From positions 1-42,483 of the forward strand of contig SGPM01000245.1 of NCBI GenBank assembly GCA_004802725.1: 42,483 nt of DNA. The letters run 5' to 3'. Below the pieces are notes generated by a model, which searched no databases, was not told the DNA's origin, and worked only from the letters and a program-made list of their open reading frames with translations. Numbering within the stretch: the first letter of the stretch is position 1; each line of letters starts with the position of its first letter. Position numbers and translations under genes: made by a program. Source of the DNA: Antrodiella citrinella. Its lineage: Eukaryota > Basidiomycota > Agaricomycetes > Polyporales > Steccherinaceae. Below, in pieces: positions 1 through 12,521 of the stretch.

Positions 1-435
1 AGGGTATATAGCCTCACAGGTGNACCCTCCCACCCTTCCACACAAATCCACCCCACCTCACCCTCCCTCTAAAATATACCTAAATGGTAGAACTATGGGT
101 TGTTAGGATCAACCTTATAGGTTATAATGTAGGTGCACTGAAGTGACTAGTACTTCAGTATGGGTTCCAGTCATTCAGGAAGCCTCCAAGTGATGATTTT
201 ATCTCAGATGATATATATACCCTTCTCATGCTAGTCCAGTGGCATTTGTCACATCATTTACATGACATACGGACTGTGTACGGAGAACACACCCGAGCTA
301 TGCTCGGTCGTGAATGTCAGGGGTGGCGCATCGTCTTACAGGTTCTTGAGCCGGAATATAGTAATACGGAGTAGTGGTAGTGACTATAGATACAATATAC
401 AATGAATGCAGTGGGACACCCCGGACATACGGACC
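1..435. other. Intergenic, downstream of TRL1
   Basis: No gene is recognisable here. The segment is AT-richer than the coding DNA that follows. It contains one ambiguous base (n) at position 23, so the consensus is uncertain at the very edge. The part next to 436 should hold the 3' UTR of the minus-strand tRNA ligase. Confidence 0.6.
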
Positions 436-3072
436 TTATCTGAACAGCCCCTTCACACCGCCCGTCACCCAAACATCCTTCAACGCGACTTCCCCGATAC
501 CCTGCCTCTGACCACTTCTCCACCGTCCCACCAGCAACCGCGCTTCAAATGGCAAGATCTCCTTCTCCCGCGTACCAACAGTGAGATGCATGTGCTTGCG
601 AAGCTCATCTGGGAGCGTCGCGACAAAGTTGATCGCCTGCGTACGTTCCTTGGAGGTCGGACTCGCACCATCGTCAGCGGACACCGCGAGGTCCGAGACC
701 GTCACCGCCATGACCCGGTCGTCCCAAAGCAATCGATCCAGCCTGAAGCTGAACAGTGCACGCGGGGGCAGCTCGCGACACAGATCCCACATCTGCTTGT
801 TCGCGCCCTCCAGGTTCTTGGAGTGCACGATCGTCACATGCGGCGTCGTCTCCCCAAGCCTGTTGTTCTTGACGAGCCCGTCCCATAACGCCCCCCCGTT
901 CGCCGGTACATGTCCCCCGGCCACAAGCTTCGACACGAGCTGGTGGTGGTCAATCTGCGGTAGCAGCGCGTAGTACCTAGGCACAGCGGCCTTCTGACGA
1001 GGCGCTGGGAGGTCGCGTTTCTTGGTTGAAGGTTCGTAGCCGCGAATGATCGCCATCGCCTCACCCATCTTCTCCGCGTCGGGCCTCTCAACGCCCAAGA
1101 TGTCCACGCACGCGTCTACAGCTCGCTTCAACGAGCTATCCAAGTCCTCTTGAACGTCCATCTCCACGGTGACGTCGACCTCGTCGGCGGTGAGCTCCTC
1201 GGTGCCCTTGAGGAACATCCACAACACGTCTTCATAGGATTTAGACTCATCTGGGCGGAGCGTCTGGTGATTTTCGCCACGGATCTGGATACGGTCGCCG
1301 CAGATCTGGTGGATCGTGGATTGAGGAAGATCAAACGACCAGTTCATGCCTAAAAGGCGAACAGGTGGCGACATGCCTTTTGTCGCGTCGCGGAGCTGCT
1401 GTCGGTGCTGGCGCAAATGATTGTTCCTGGAGGAAGGCAGAGTCATGTTAGATATGGGCGTAGAAAGAATCAAGGCAATCGATGACTCACTTATCTGCGA
1501 TAACGACGTCGTGTGTCTTCAGAGATTCCACCACCTTCTTGATAAACACTGGCGCCACTTTCTTTGCAGCGATATCGTCGCTCTGCACGTGGCCGAAGCC
1601 GAACAGGTGCTTAAGGACCACAGCGATAGAGGTCTTGCCTACGCCAGGGATCGCCACAGGGACGATGATCGTTTTCCCAAAAGTCTTCCCAGCCGTCTTC
1701 TCCGCCGTAGCGGGCTGCTCAGTCAGCTTATCTGTCGTACTCGATACCTGCTTCTGGTCCTCGGACGACGCCAACCAGCGCTGGAACCTCTCTCTCGTCG
1801 CGATGATGCCCTTGCCCTTGTTATACTCCAAGAACTGGCTTTTATCGCGTTGGATCTCCTTGATCACCCACTCCGCGTACACCTTCGTCTCGGGTCGCCG
1901 CAGCTTGCTCTTCGGTACGTTCGCCATCGCGGGGCCTTTGGTCAGCAAGCTCTTGGTGACTTCGCGCCAGTCGCGGTACATCATGTACGGCTCGTCGAAC
2001 TTGACTTTGAAGAAGAACGAGGAGCCGGGGGAGTACGGGCTCTGGTCTGTTGTGGCGTTGCCCTTGGTGGGGGGCTGAGTGGAGACGTGGGTGCGCACGA
2101 CGAACCCTTCCAACGCCTCGCCGTTCCATTCTCCCGATCGCCCGATCTCGTCGGTGAAGGTCTTCACTTCGGGGATCGTGTTGAGGATGACCGACTTGGT
2201 GACAATGAAACCCCACTCGCGAGCGAATGCGTCTACGACGTCTGGGAGCTGGGTACGGAAGTTTTTGGAGCAGTCGTTGAGACCGTGAAGATGCAAGCCG
2301 GACTTGTCCTTGCTGTAAGGAAGGACATGTTCCTCAAAGGAGTCATCGCAGAGCTACAGGTGCACTGAGATGAGATGAGAACCAGAAATTTGTAGATACA
2401 GTACATACCTCGGCAACCGCAGTCCATTTCTTGTCCCATAGCACTTTAGCAAACTGCGCCTCCGTCTTCCCTGCGTCTGCGAGATGCTTTCGTAGCCATC
2501 GCTCACCAACTTGAGCATGACTCTCGTCGTCCTTGCCCTTGATAGCTCCCAGAGAATGCTTTGATGTCACCACGAGCTTGTCCGGAGTCAGAGCCGCCAT
2601 AAAAATGATACACCCGTTGGATTTTAACGTCAGGGTGTACGGCGTAGAGGTGTGTCGTTCCAATGAAGCCCACTGTGTTGGGTGATATGAATATACACTT
2701 TGAGGTCCACGACGGAAGAACACGCACCGTAGTCCAAGGCACCTCTCCGATATTGAAGAACTTGTCATAACCCCTTGCTACAATCCTATGCTTCACCGCC
2801 CTCGGATCGTCATTGTTCTCATCCAGTTTGATCTCATCCGTAAACAATCCACGTGCGAGCGTCGGGAACGGGGAGGGTATATCGTAGTACTTGAATTCGT
2901 TCATCTTCCAGCTCCGGATTTTGATCGCTGGGTCTGCGGGCGCATCGTGTACGGACCATTTGACGAGCTTCGGCGATTTTTTGGAGATGCGAAACAGCTC
3001 CCTGATGAGCTCGTCGTTCTCGTCGGTGTCGACGGCGAGCTTTTGGAATTGGTATGTGAGGTCGTCGGCCAT
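436..3072 (-). CDS. TRL1: Fungal tRNA ligase (ligase-kinase-cyclic phosphodiesterase)
   Basis: Exons are 3072-2728, 2672-2409, 2353-1491 and 1426-436, in frame throughout, giving 820 aa (yeast Trl1 is 827). The N-terminal adenylyltransferase domain has motif I K-S-N-G with the nucleotidyl lysine at about K132. The central polynucleotide kinase has a Walker A GVGKT at about 440-444, followed by an ADKNNH segment typical of the family. The C-terminal cyclic phosphodiesterase carries two H-x-T motifs at about H687/T689 and H771/T773. The enzyme heals and seals tRNA halves after intron excision and, in fungi with this pathway, HAC1-type mRNA in the unfolded-protein response. The start at 3072 was chosen because MADDL begins the conserved N-terminus; an in-frame ATG lies 7 codons upstream. 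All three motif sets are intact, so the gene looks functional. Confidence 0.95.
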
Positions 3073-3663
3073 TCTGGTCTTGGTGGTGTACAAGCGTGAG
3101 TGGTGGTGTATTCGTGAGCTGAGTAGAAATTTCGGTTGGAAGCAGAGAGAGCGAGTGGGTATTAGTCGTGAATATAGTGATACATGGGTCGAAATCGCTT
3201 TAAAGAAGGCTGCCAGCGCGAGTCAGTGGGATGACGTTGATGACTCCGAGTGAGTATTCTCGCAGGAAATCGTCTTGAGGCGGTATCGATGGGTGTGGTA
3301 TGATGGCAGTCGTGCGTTCAGAGCATACTGTGTTGTGAGAATTTTAACTTCCCCGTAGAGGTTAGGAAGTGTGGCGTCGACAACAACCTTTCTGACGGTG
3401 CCGCCCAGGGCGATGGCACCGGTCACCCTAAAACAAACACTCACTGATACCATGGATCGTCGTACCAAGTTATTCAAAAAGGTCATCAATAGAAGCATTA
3501 TCCCGAAAAAACATTACTATCGTAACATACACTCAGACACATGACATAAAATCCCACAAACACTTCAGGAATACGGAGCAATGGTATTCGTATACTGATC
3601 CATCCGTTACGGATGATACAGAGAAGAACGATCCACAAAACAAGATCCTCAAATCATATACGC
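3073..3663. other. Intergenic between TRL1 and UNC93-like gene
   Basis: This 591-bp gap must contain the TRL1 promoter (right next to 3072) and the 3' end of the UNC93-like transcript. The open frame at 3223-3498 on the minus strand has no family resemblance. I see no RNA gene or repeat. Confidence 0.5.
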
Positions 3664-5542
3664 TCATGCAGCAGGGAGAGTAGGCGATTCGCCCTGGACA
3701 CTCGCCTTCTCATCGTGTTCTGAGTCTCCGGCCTCGAGATTGGTCTTGACGTCGTCGACGAACACGACGTGCTCTTCCTCGTAATTGGACTCCTTGACTG
3801 TGCGGATGACGAGGAAGGCAAGGGGGAAAGAGAACAGCATCATGGCAAACGATCCAACCTGTCACGGGAGTCAGTATCGTGTAATGATCATAATCAATGG
3901 GAAGTACGTACCTGTTCGTTAAGGTAGGGGGTCGCGACTGCGTCCATACCGAACGAACCAGCAGATCCTGCGCTCTGAACGGCCTTGTAGACACCGGCCA
4001 AACGGGCGAGGGTGAAGGGGTCGTTGGTAAGCGCAGACATGATCCAGTAAGCGAGAGCCTGGTAGCAAGCGTCGTTGAAGTAGTCTGGTTTCAAAAGCAG
4101 TCAGTATAGCGTCCAAACAGTCAGGTCGGTCGACTAGGACTTACAGAAGAAGTACAGAGTGCCCTTGCCAGTGTATCTCGACTGTTTGTAGCTGATGAGG
4201 TCCTTCGCGGCCAACATCTCCTTGACGGTGGCACGGGTGAAGTCCACCTGCCAGCTGATACCGATACCCCACACAATGATGGTCATGACAGTGATGACAG
4301 CCAGCGCGAGGTATCCACGGGTGCGACGCTTAAGCCATTGGCCATCCAGGACAAAGAATCCAATAAAGAGAGCACCGATGATGGAACCCGCACCAGAAAG
4401 CGTGCCGTTCAGCGCACGAGTGGGACCGTCGAACACACCGGCGTTGATGGCGTTCTGATACGCGTAGAACCAGTTAGACGCGAAGAACATCGGGAGGAGA
4501 GCTGTTGCAGAGAAATATGGGTCAATTTTGGCTTGGTCGTGTACATCCTACGGTAATCACTCACCCAACAAGCGCCAATCCTTGAGAAGCTTGCCCATAC
4601 CAATAATTTCCTTGTGGACAGCGGTAGCAGGCTCGATCGCAACACGGGAGCCATCAGACCGGACGATGCGGTCCGGCGGCAGAACGAGGAAAGAAGACGC
4701 CACACCAAGGAAAATGATCACGAGGAAGGCCTGCACATGCAAAGTGTCAGAAGACCAGTGGATATGAAAGTCTTAGATCAGAACTAGAACGTACAATATA
4801 GGTCGATGTAGATACGGCCGTGAGGCCTCCATCCTTGATGTTGATGGCGAGAGCAATGACAGAGCCGACAAACACACCGAGCTGGAAGATGGCCCAGAAG
4901 ATACCGAACGATTTGCCCTTGTCTTTCTCCAGAGGATAACTCATCATGATAGCGCCTTGGGCGGACCAAAGGAGCGCAGCCGTGACACCGAGTACCGCAC
5001 CAGCAAAGATAACGAACCATTGGGTACCCTGTGTCTGGAAGCTAGTGAAGGATGACCCTGAGCTCTCCGCAGCTATGATAATGGTAAATGAACGCGTACC
5101 ACCAGAGGGATCCCACGTAGAGAGCATAGCCCAGTGTACCGAGGAACAGAGTGAGACGGGGGCCAAGCACTGACAAGGAGAGGTGAGCTTCGATCAAGAC
5201 CGAGGAAAAGTCAACTCACCGTTGTTGATGCTTCCACTGACCATACCCGTAACTGCGAACATGCCGTAAAGGACAGCGTTGGAGGTATCAGACAGGACGA
5301 CGTCTTGAGTACCACCAGCACCGAGATTGGATACGGCGCTGAACATGCCTGGGGTACCAAAGCTGCACGAACGGACATTCAGCACCGCATTGGATGACGA
5401 CAAACACAATGGAACTCACCATGTCATACCGACCAAGACGATCTGGCACCACGGGGACCTGTGATGAACAGTAAGTAAACGCTGTGCAGGATAACGAAGT
5501 GTTCACGTACGTGTACCACGACGGGAGCTTGAAGTTGAACAT
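3664..5542 (-). CDS. UNC93-like MFS transporter
   Basis: Nine exons: 5542-5511, 5458-5420, 5362-5220, 5169-5100, 5041-4795, 4730-4565, 4501-4145, 4084-3912 and 3858-3664. They give 473 aa with no internal stop. The product is a hydrophobic multi-pass protein of the fungal UNC93-like branch of the major facilitator superfamily. Family-typical segments are the early CFGTPGMFSAVSNLGAGG region, the SYPLEKDKGKSFGIFW loop between helices, and a late NDACYQALAYWIM / YKAVQSAG segment. The C-terminal tail is acidic and hydrophilic. The substrate is unknown for this branch; the location is presumably the plasma membrane or an internal membrane. The first two coding exons are only 32 and 39 nt, so automated models may start too late. 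The start at 5542 gives a short hydrophilic leader (MFNFKLPSWYTSP) before the first helix. Confidence 0.88.
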
Positions 5543-8500
5543 TATGCGACACGACTTCTAGGAAGTAGAAGGGCAATGCACACTCGAGGAGGGTCTTGGT
5601 GAAGGTAGCAGACACCGGTTCGTATGTGGGGGTCGGCGGTTTATATGGCACACTAGCATTTGATAGGATAATGGACCGACCTGCGGTAACGCATGGGCAC
5701 ACGAGAGATCTTGAGATTTGATGGCTACCATGAGGTCTCGCGTTTCCACGAGCTTAGGATATCTGCCGAAGACCCCAGGCCCCGCTTCAACCCCGCTTGC
5801 GGCACTTATCTTTGACTTATCCTCTGCTCGTGGTTGGCCATATACCTCCCCTGGAAGATTGCGCAGACCTGTTCACGATGTAAGCAGAGATAGAGACCGT
5901 GGCGCAAGTACTTTGTGGTCGGCAGTGGTTGGCTATAACGGGCGTCCAAACATAATCTCTACGCCCCTCATGATAAGTACCCTTCGTCGCTGCAGATCAC
6001 TGTTGTACGCTCGGAAAGGCAAATCCCATGTTTCCACCGTGCGTTCGGGTGGGACTAGAAATTAGGGACGTGCAGGATAGGCATCAGGAACATGCACCAC
6101 ACTGCGTTGCTTCCTGCCTTCTACCCGTTGCAAATAACCTCACTGGCTATTCATATACACGGCGTGCATAGAAAAGTCGAAGATAAGTTTGACTTTTGTC
6201 GTCCGGGGCGACTTTGGAGAGTCGAAAAAGTAGTATCTGACTTTTGTCCAACTGTTGGTAGGGTTACATCGACTGCTGCACACTGTGATATCGGTGCAGG
6301 TGTCCATATGCTTTCCATGTGGTCATCGAGATACCTCAAGGGTGCGCGTCAAGTTAAGAACGTCCGTCCTAGATCTTCATCTATCTTCCCTGGATAGGAA
6401 TGGCACCGCGTTATCTGAGATCCTCTACCTCACGCCGTGCCTGTACACTCGATACCGAGGCCAGCACTCGCGCTCGCTGTGCTCTTGTTTAATGAAAATC
6501 AAGGTCAGAGTCAGAGAGACTCGAGGGTATCTGATAAGGTCGTCCGTCGTCGTCGACCCCGTGACTGCAAGATACAGCCTTCTGCTTCGATTGCCAAGCC
6601 TTCTGTCCTCGATTTCTCCCAGATATGATTCTTCGCGGGTTGAATGGACGTCACTGTGAGTACGGTCTACTGAGGATTCTCCGAAACGTTCCACGATTGA
6701 CACTCCGCTCATAGATAAGTAGCAAGTCGCTTGCTCTGAGCGTGGAAGTTCTGCGCTCGCTCTGGTTATGTAAACGGATGTAACGAACATACCATGTTGT
6801 GCTCAAAATACTCAAATTCGAGATACGCCTCCCCACATCTTCCACATGCATGCTTTCCGCTGGCTGCGGGTGTGGCCCTGAACATGAGAGGGGACTGATT
6901 TGTAGGCTCGGTGCCACTGTCCTTCGCGGGACCGCAGTGAAGCGTGAAGCATGGCACATACTTGGACTCGGATGCGTTTGCTAGCGCTCCAACAAGGTAC
7001 GAGTGAGGTTTGGCCGTGTCGTCACCTATGAACTATCTCTGAAGCTATCGCAGCGGCATGACTCGAGGCTCCTATCGTCTCTTCAGATTTGCTGCCATCT
7101 TCTAGCACTTTTCACTCTAGCACAGAGAACGCCAAGTCGCAATCGGTTATTCCCAATTCGCCTGGACCCAGCTTGCAACAGGGAGCGGGTCATCAAAAAG
7201 GTAGATCCCACACGAATATGATAGGTATTATGCGCCAACGTGCGCCAGCGTGCGCCTCCCGTCGTTTGAATAGACCTCATGACCCCACATGAGTCGGAGT
7301 GCGGGGAGACTTTCCGAAACTATGGTGGGCATAGCGGGCAAGTCTGAACCTGTCTAAGTCATAACATACTGTTGTATAGACCCCCTGATCGTATAGTTCC
7401 TTCCCGCTTACGGTTCCATGTGCTGCACCTCCACGTATTCTCCCACAAGGCATTCTACCCCGAATTTTTGAGCTGCGAAGTCGGTATATAGTGCGCTCTG
7501 CAGAGATCCACGCTGATCATGAACAGGTCTTGTGCGACAATTTGAAGTTACTGACGAGTGATCCTTAGCGTCTAGCTGAGCGACGAGCGATGAACGCACC
7601 ATGTGGAAGCGCTGTAGTGAGCGGTACCGAAAATCGCACGCAGTCATCGAGGCCGAGATTCATGAGAGAAAGGTGTGTACCTTTGACTATTCGGTGCTGT
7701 GGTTGTGTAATGAAGGACTCTCTGACAGTGAGGACTTGGTATTACTGTCGGAACGACACGATCGAGTTGCGATAGTGCAGTCGCAAGATCCGAATCTAGG
7801 GTGAAGAGGTTCTGGAAGTCTACCCCATCAATCATTATCCGTTAGTAAGGCGTACACAACCGCCTACAACCCGCTTATTTACACTGTCAAGACTCAAAAC
7901 GAATGCAGTCTTGGCTCTGGCGATATGTGACCATTCCCTGCTCACTGGGACCTCTCGGGCTCTACGGCGTTACATATCCAGCGTCATGATTTATCCACAT
8001 GGTCGACACATTCACATCTTTGGTGACAAAGAGAACGGGCAATTATTTATAGTAACTTTGAGCAACAAAAATTTGCTCGGAGGGTTTCTGTCGGAGTCCA
8101 TCCGCCTAGCCTCTAGGCTCGTCTGCAGCCTCCGGAATCGATCTCTGGTCGAGGACAGCGGCTGCTGCGTCGAAGGTCCGCGAGCGCCGACGGCGAAGGC
8201 CTCTTCTGTCCGCCCCAGAAGCCCGAGTTGTGCGGACTGGTGCGACTGTGTGGTAAGGTAAGACTTCAGAACAGGACGGAGCTCTTGGAGCTGGAGTCTC
8301 TGCAGGATCCGGGTTCGGGAATAGTTACCATGCGGCGCAACATTTTCAAGTGGTACGGGCGGAACTCTGAGGCTCTTCTGGTCGCCCGTTCGTCCAGATG
8401 TGTCAAGGTGAGTCACACGAGACAGCTGACACGCTACCAGCGGCACGAAGGCTAAGGCGGCTCTTTCAACCGATCTGGCATGACTACTAGGAGGCGTGAC

Positions 8501-8664
8501 AAGCACATCAACTTGAACGTTGAACGTTGAATTCCTAGTGACTCACTCGCAACGTCGTAGAGTTACCACCACTACTCTCGTTCGTGAGGTTTTCTCTTCG
8601 AGTCGTATCACAGACGAAGCTGTATTTTTTTTTCAGAAAGCCGCCATCAAGAACATTACTGATA
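5543..8664. other. 3.1-kb region without recognisable gene
   Basis: Many short open frames occur on both strands, but none shows family motifs or consistent splice structure. A few stretches look protein-like (minus strand near 7408-7510, plus strand near 7590-7800, minus strand near 8012-8270), but I recognise none of them. Near 7231-7256 a 10-bp unit (TGCGCCAACG / TGCGCCAGCG) is repeated about 2.5 times. Near 8518-8532 a TTGAACG unit is repeated. The region may hold decayed genes, UTRs or non-coding RNA; the sequence alone does not say. Confidence 0.4.
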
Positions 8665-10158
8665 ATGCCCAAAACCAGCGAGGCACCGTCTTTTGAGCAA
8701 CGCCAAACTTTGCGAGATGCTCTTTCCTACAAGGTACCCTAGTACTGCTGCGGAGCCATTAAGGTTGTGCCCGATGGGCTGAACTTGTTCCACTGACGTT
8801 GGGTGAGTACAATTTTGGTCTATCATGGCATCGATGTCTCACTCCTCCTGTTCTTCTGTCTCCAGGCACCTGAATTTTACTCTTGGAACATCTTTATCAG
8901 TGTTGTGACGCTGCCACTTTTGGCCGCAACCACGAAGACGTCCTGGACGAGGACTACCGCAAGGCCGGCAAAATCGATGCTCCTAACTTCGCGGCGACCT
9001 TTGATCTTATCGAGTCTGTGTTGTTGCCTATCATAAGTGAACGGCTGCTCTCCAAAGACACCGCCATTCGTGCGGAGCGGTATAAGCTCAATGTGTATGG
9101 TGAGATGGCTTGACATACGTCTGAGTGTATAGTGATATTCACTTATTCTATGCGTATCAGGTGCAGACGCTTTTTTCAAACCTCACAAGGCCACACCTCG
9201 CGGCAGTGATATGTTCGGTTCACTCGTTCTAGGCATCCATACTAAGCATGAAGGTGGTGAATTCATACTACGCGACAAGGACCACGAATGGACGTATTAT
9301 TCGGCGAAGGCTGTTACCAAGCACGACGGGATACGTTACTTTCTACAGCGACGTCGAACACGAAGTCGCCGTGGTCAAGTCCGGGTATCGCGTCACTCTG
9401 ACCCACAACCTTTATCGTAACACGCGTGTCTCTCGTTCCTCCGCCTCTTGGAGCGGCGTCGTGGTACCTTCCTCGACGATCAGGCCTTCCTGTCGAACGG
9501 CGGACTAATCGGGTTTGGCCTTCAACGCGAATATCCGCTTCCTCGAGAACACAACGGGCTTAGCCTCGGATTGTACAATTATCTCCTCAAGGGAACGATG
9601 CCGCGGCGGATTTGCTTTCCAGCTCTGAACCTATATTACGAGGCCAGCGTCGAGGCCAAGGAAGGACGCTACGACGGCGACTTCCTGCCACGCGAAGATG
9701 GGTTGCAGAACGAGACTCCTTTCACGGACTACCTGTGCGAAATAGGGGGGACGCCAGTGGCGGAAGACCCGGACGATGCATCGGATGTGGAGATGATTTT
9801 TTGGGCGACCGATGTCAATTCTAGCACTTTTCACGAGAGCCACTATACTGTATTGCGTACGGAAATGAAGCGTCGCTTTCGTATGAGTATGGATCGCTCT
9901 GTCTGGGGCTGTGTATTGGGGCCTTTGGGAGCAGGTCCCCGTATTGAGCGGGAATTTTCAAAATGCCTTCTGTTGCACTGTTCATTACCTACCGGTCTTT
10001 GGCGTGCTTGGTCTTACTCTCCAAGACTTGAAATATCTCGCATGCTCACGAATGGTTTCCTCAGAGAAGCCTACCGGCAGGACATGGACAATGCTCACAC
10101 TCCGGCCCATTGGCCGGGCATGTGTCCGCCTAAATATCTTCCATCAAACACGGATTGA
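8665..10158 (+). pseudogene. Decayed Fe(II)/2-oxoglutarate dioxygenase-like gene
   Basis: The conceptual product resembles the large, mostly uncharacterised Agaricomycete family with a 2OG-Fe(II) oxygenase-like core. Recognisable pieces are an AATFGRNHEDVLDEDYRKAGK segment, ERYKLNVYG followed by FFKPHKATPRGSDMFGSLV, HEGGEFILR, and VTFYSDVEHEV followed by SGYRVTLTHNLY. The YSDVEHEV and H-E-G-G stretches correspond to the jelly-roll core. A good intron (9100-9160) joins two exons. The frame is broken: there are in-frame stops at 8740-8742 and 8794-8796 in the first exon and at 8871-8873 after the next splice. A +1 shift occurs near 9308 and a compensating shift near 9420-9435. I infer a pseudogene. 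Assembly error could explain single lesions but hardly all five. Confidence 0.75.
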
Positions 10159-10196
10159 ATTTTAAGACTTCCTCGTACATTGTATACCTAGCACAA

Positions 10197-12305
10197 TCAA
10201 CCCTCCATCATCTCCTCGGGAGGAGCAGCCCCTCCGCCTCCGCCTCCTCCACCGCCCTGCTCTCTGTCTCGGCGTGTAGCCTGGACAACGTCGTCAACGC
10301 GCAGAAGAACACGAGACGCTTCGATGGCAGTCTTAAGAATTTGGATCTAGATGTAATGCCGTTAGTAGCTGAAGCGAACAATGTCTGTAGTCCGGAGGCT
10401 GACTGACCTTGACGCTGGCGGATTCGTAGAGTCCGTACTCTTTCATGTCTACAATCTTGCCGGTCTCACCATTGATACCCCACGAGTGTTCGCCATTGGC
10501 ATGCTTCGCCTGATGTCATTCATGAAATTCGTAAACATCGGAATCCAAACCATAACACACAACTCTCACCCTGAGCTCGGTCAACACACGCATAGCGTTG
10601 CCTCCGCTGTTCTGGACGAGGGTCCTGGGGATGACCTCCATGGCATCCGCGACAGCTCGGAAGGGCCACCCTTCCACACCAGTGATTGTCCGCGCCTTCG
10701 CGTGGAGTCCGACGCTGATGGCCATCTCGGTAGCACCACCGCCGGGGGCGAGGGAGGGGTTGAAGAAGACGTTACGCGCAACAGACATGGCATCCGCCAG
10801 GTTACGGTCGATTTCGTTGAGGATGTCCTTGGATGGACCGCGCAGGAGGATCGTGCAGGCTTTTGGCGTCTTGCATTCCGTCAGGAAGGTGAAGTAGCTG
10901 CAGGAGATTGTCAGAATAAATCCGTGATAGTTCTTGAAGAATGAGAGACGTACTCATCACCGATTTTCTCAATGTTGAAGAGACCACACTCGGTGCCAAC
11001 GTCGGACTCTCGGAGATCTTCCAATCTGTTGACGATGGTGGCGCCAACTGCTCGTGCTATCCGGTTGTTGTCGGATTTACGGACACGACGGATGGCAGAG
11101 ACGTTGGCCTTGAACAAAAAGTGTTGTGCGTAGTCTTGGAAGCGTGTGAGATCAGGATTGCGATCCACGTGTTGAAGACAAACACTTACCGGATACACCC
11201 TTTTCTGTGATGACAAGATCGGGCTTGAACTCCAAGATTTTGTCTACCATCGCCTTCACCTGCTCTTCCTCGATCTCCTGTATCCGCGACCAATCCGCCT
11301 CCTTCGATATCTCGATGTTAGTCTGGGACTCTCCCTTCTTGTACTCCAGCGGGCAATCCAACAAAAGAATCCTCGGATTCGCAATCCGTCTCCGCATCTT
11401 CGGGTGCGTGATGTCCTTGTTGATCATGACACCGTCCAAAACACGACTCTGCTCGATTTCTCCTCCTGGCACCTTCTCAACACGTGCGTAACGCTTGATA
11501 TCAACGGTCTGGATTCCGCCCTCGTTTTGAGCGACGGTGCGTACGGCGTGGAGAGCCAGTTTGCACATGAGGTCGGACCATCGCATGACAAACTTGGTGC
11601 CAATGGAGGTTTTGATGAGCGACAGCATCTCGTCGTCGTTGGAGGTATCTATTGGGATGGAGATGCGCTTGATGATCTCCAGAGCCTCCTTAAGGGCTTT
11701 GTTGTACGCAGAGATAATGACGACCGGGTGGATGTCGCGCTCGAGCTGTGAGAGCGACTGTGCCAAGATTTCACCCGCTTCAAACATACGTGCAGTTGAG
11801 TACAGTGCAGAATAGATGACACGATAAAACTCACCCAGGATGATTACACTCGTCGTACCATCACCACACTCCTCGTCTTGTGTTCGGCTCAACTCAATCA
11901 TGTTTTTGGCTGCAGGATGCGCAACGTCGATTTCTCGCAGGATAGCGTTTCCATCGTTTGTCAAGCTGGACAGTAGAGCATGAACACCTTGCGATCCCCG
12001 ACCAAGAAGAATAAGACGTACAGAATGCCGCCCATGGGATCCAAGATCATTTTGAGCATGGCCTTTGGCCCAAGACACGTCCGAATAACATCTGCCACGG
12101 TCTGCAAGATCATGAAGATGAGTCTCCGGCTATCTCAGAACCAAAAGATACACACCTTGGCTGCTGTGATATTTGAGATCTGCGCTTTCCGACCTGACTG
12201 CCTCTCCGGCGCAGTGTCTGCAAACCATCTTGGTCAAATCGCGTCGTGCAAGCTTGCAGAACTGAAAAACGTACTCATCACAAACACGGGTGTCTGTCCG
12301 TTCAT
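10197..12305 (-). CDS. CCT3: T-complex protein 1 subunit gamma (CCT3)
   Basis: Nine exons: 12305-12275, 12217-12156, 12101-12022, 11965-11835, 11777-11190, 11134-10954, 10897-10570, 10509-10408 and 10346-10197. They give 550 aa (human CCT3 is 545). The protein is a group II chaperonin subunit of the cytosolic TRiC/CCT ring that folds actin, tubulin and WD40 proteins. Nucleotide-binding motifs are intact: LGPKAM at about 41-46, TNDGN with D62, GDGTTS with D93, and the later APGGGATE stretch. Gamma-specific features are [28 protein letters not shown] and the [13 protein letters not shown] segment. The C-terminus ends in an uninterrupted run of glycines before [10 protein letters not shown], like the flexible glycine-rich tails of CCT subunits. 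The first coding exon is 31 nt. The gene is divergent from ATG101. Confidence 0.96.
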
Positions 12306-12521
12306 TTTGGCAGAAAAGACAAAGGAAAGAAAGTAAAACGAGGTGCTGGATAGATCTGGAGGATCGTGAGCAGCGCAGAGCGGTACTATTAGATTTCACA
12401 AATGAGCGGACGCGTTCGCCGTTGTACGCGTGGGAATTAATTACTGGTTCGAGCACGCTGGCAACTCGCTCGGACTCCGAGTCAGCAATGACAGCATGGC
12501 TCAGGCTGCATCTTCAACCTC
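12306..12521. promoter_or_regulatory. Shared divergent promoter of CCT3 and ATG101
   Basis: The two start codons are 216 bp apart and point away from each other, so both genes must be driven from here. Two ACGCGT hexamers lie at 12410-12415 and 12426-12431; this is the MluI cell-cycle box bound by MBF in yeasts. A perfect 13-bp palindrome CTCGGACTCCGAG at 12469-12481 contains CGG-N3-CCG, the inverted-triplet layout used by Zn2Cys6 proteins. Function of these sites here is inference. No clear TATA box is seen. Confidence 0.7.

Noticed and set aside
1421..2368. 315-codon plus-strand open frame
   Set aside because: It lies entirely antisense to the well-supported TRL1 exons and has no family features.
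5042..5099. Acceptor at 5029 for the fourth UNC93-like intron
   Set aside because: A CAG acceptor at 5029 gives the wrong phase; the TAG at 5042 keeps the frame and the conserved residues.
6180..6250. GACTTTTGTC occurring twice
   Set aside because: The two 10-bp matches are imperfectly flanked and could be chance in a featureless region.
7408..7804. Two protein-like short frames on opposite strands
   Set aside because: They overlap, cannot both be real, and match nothing known.
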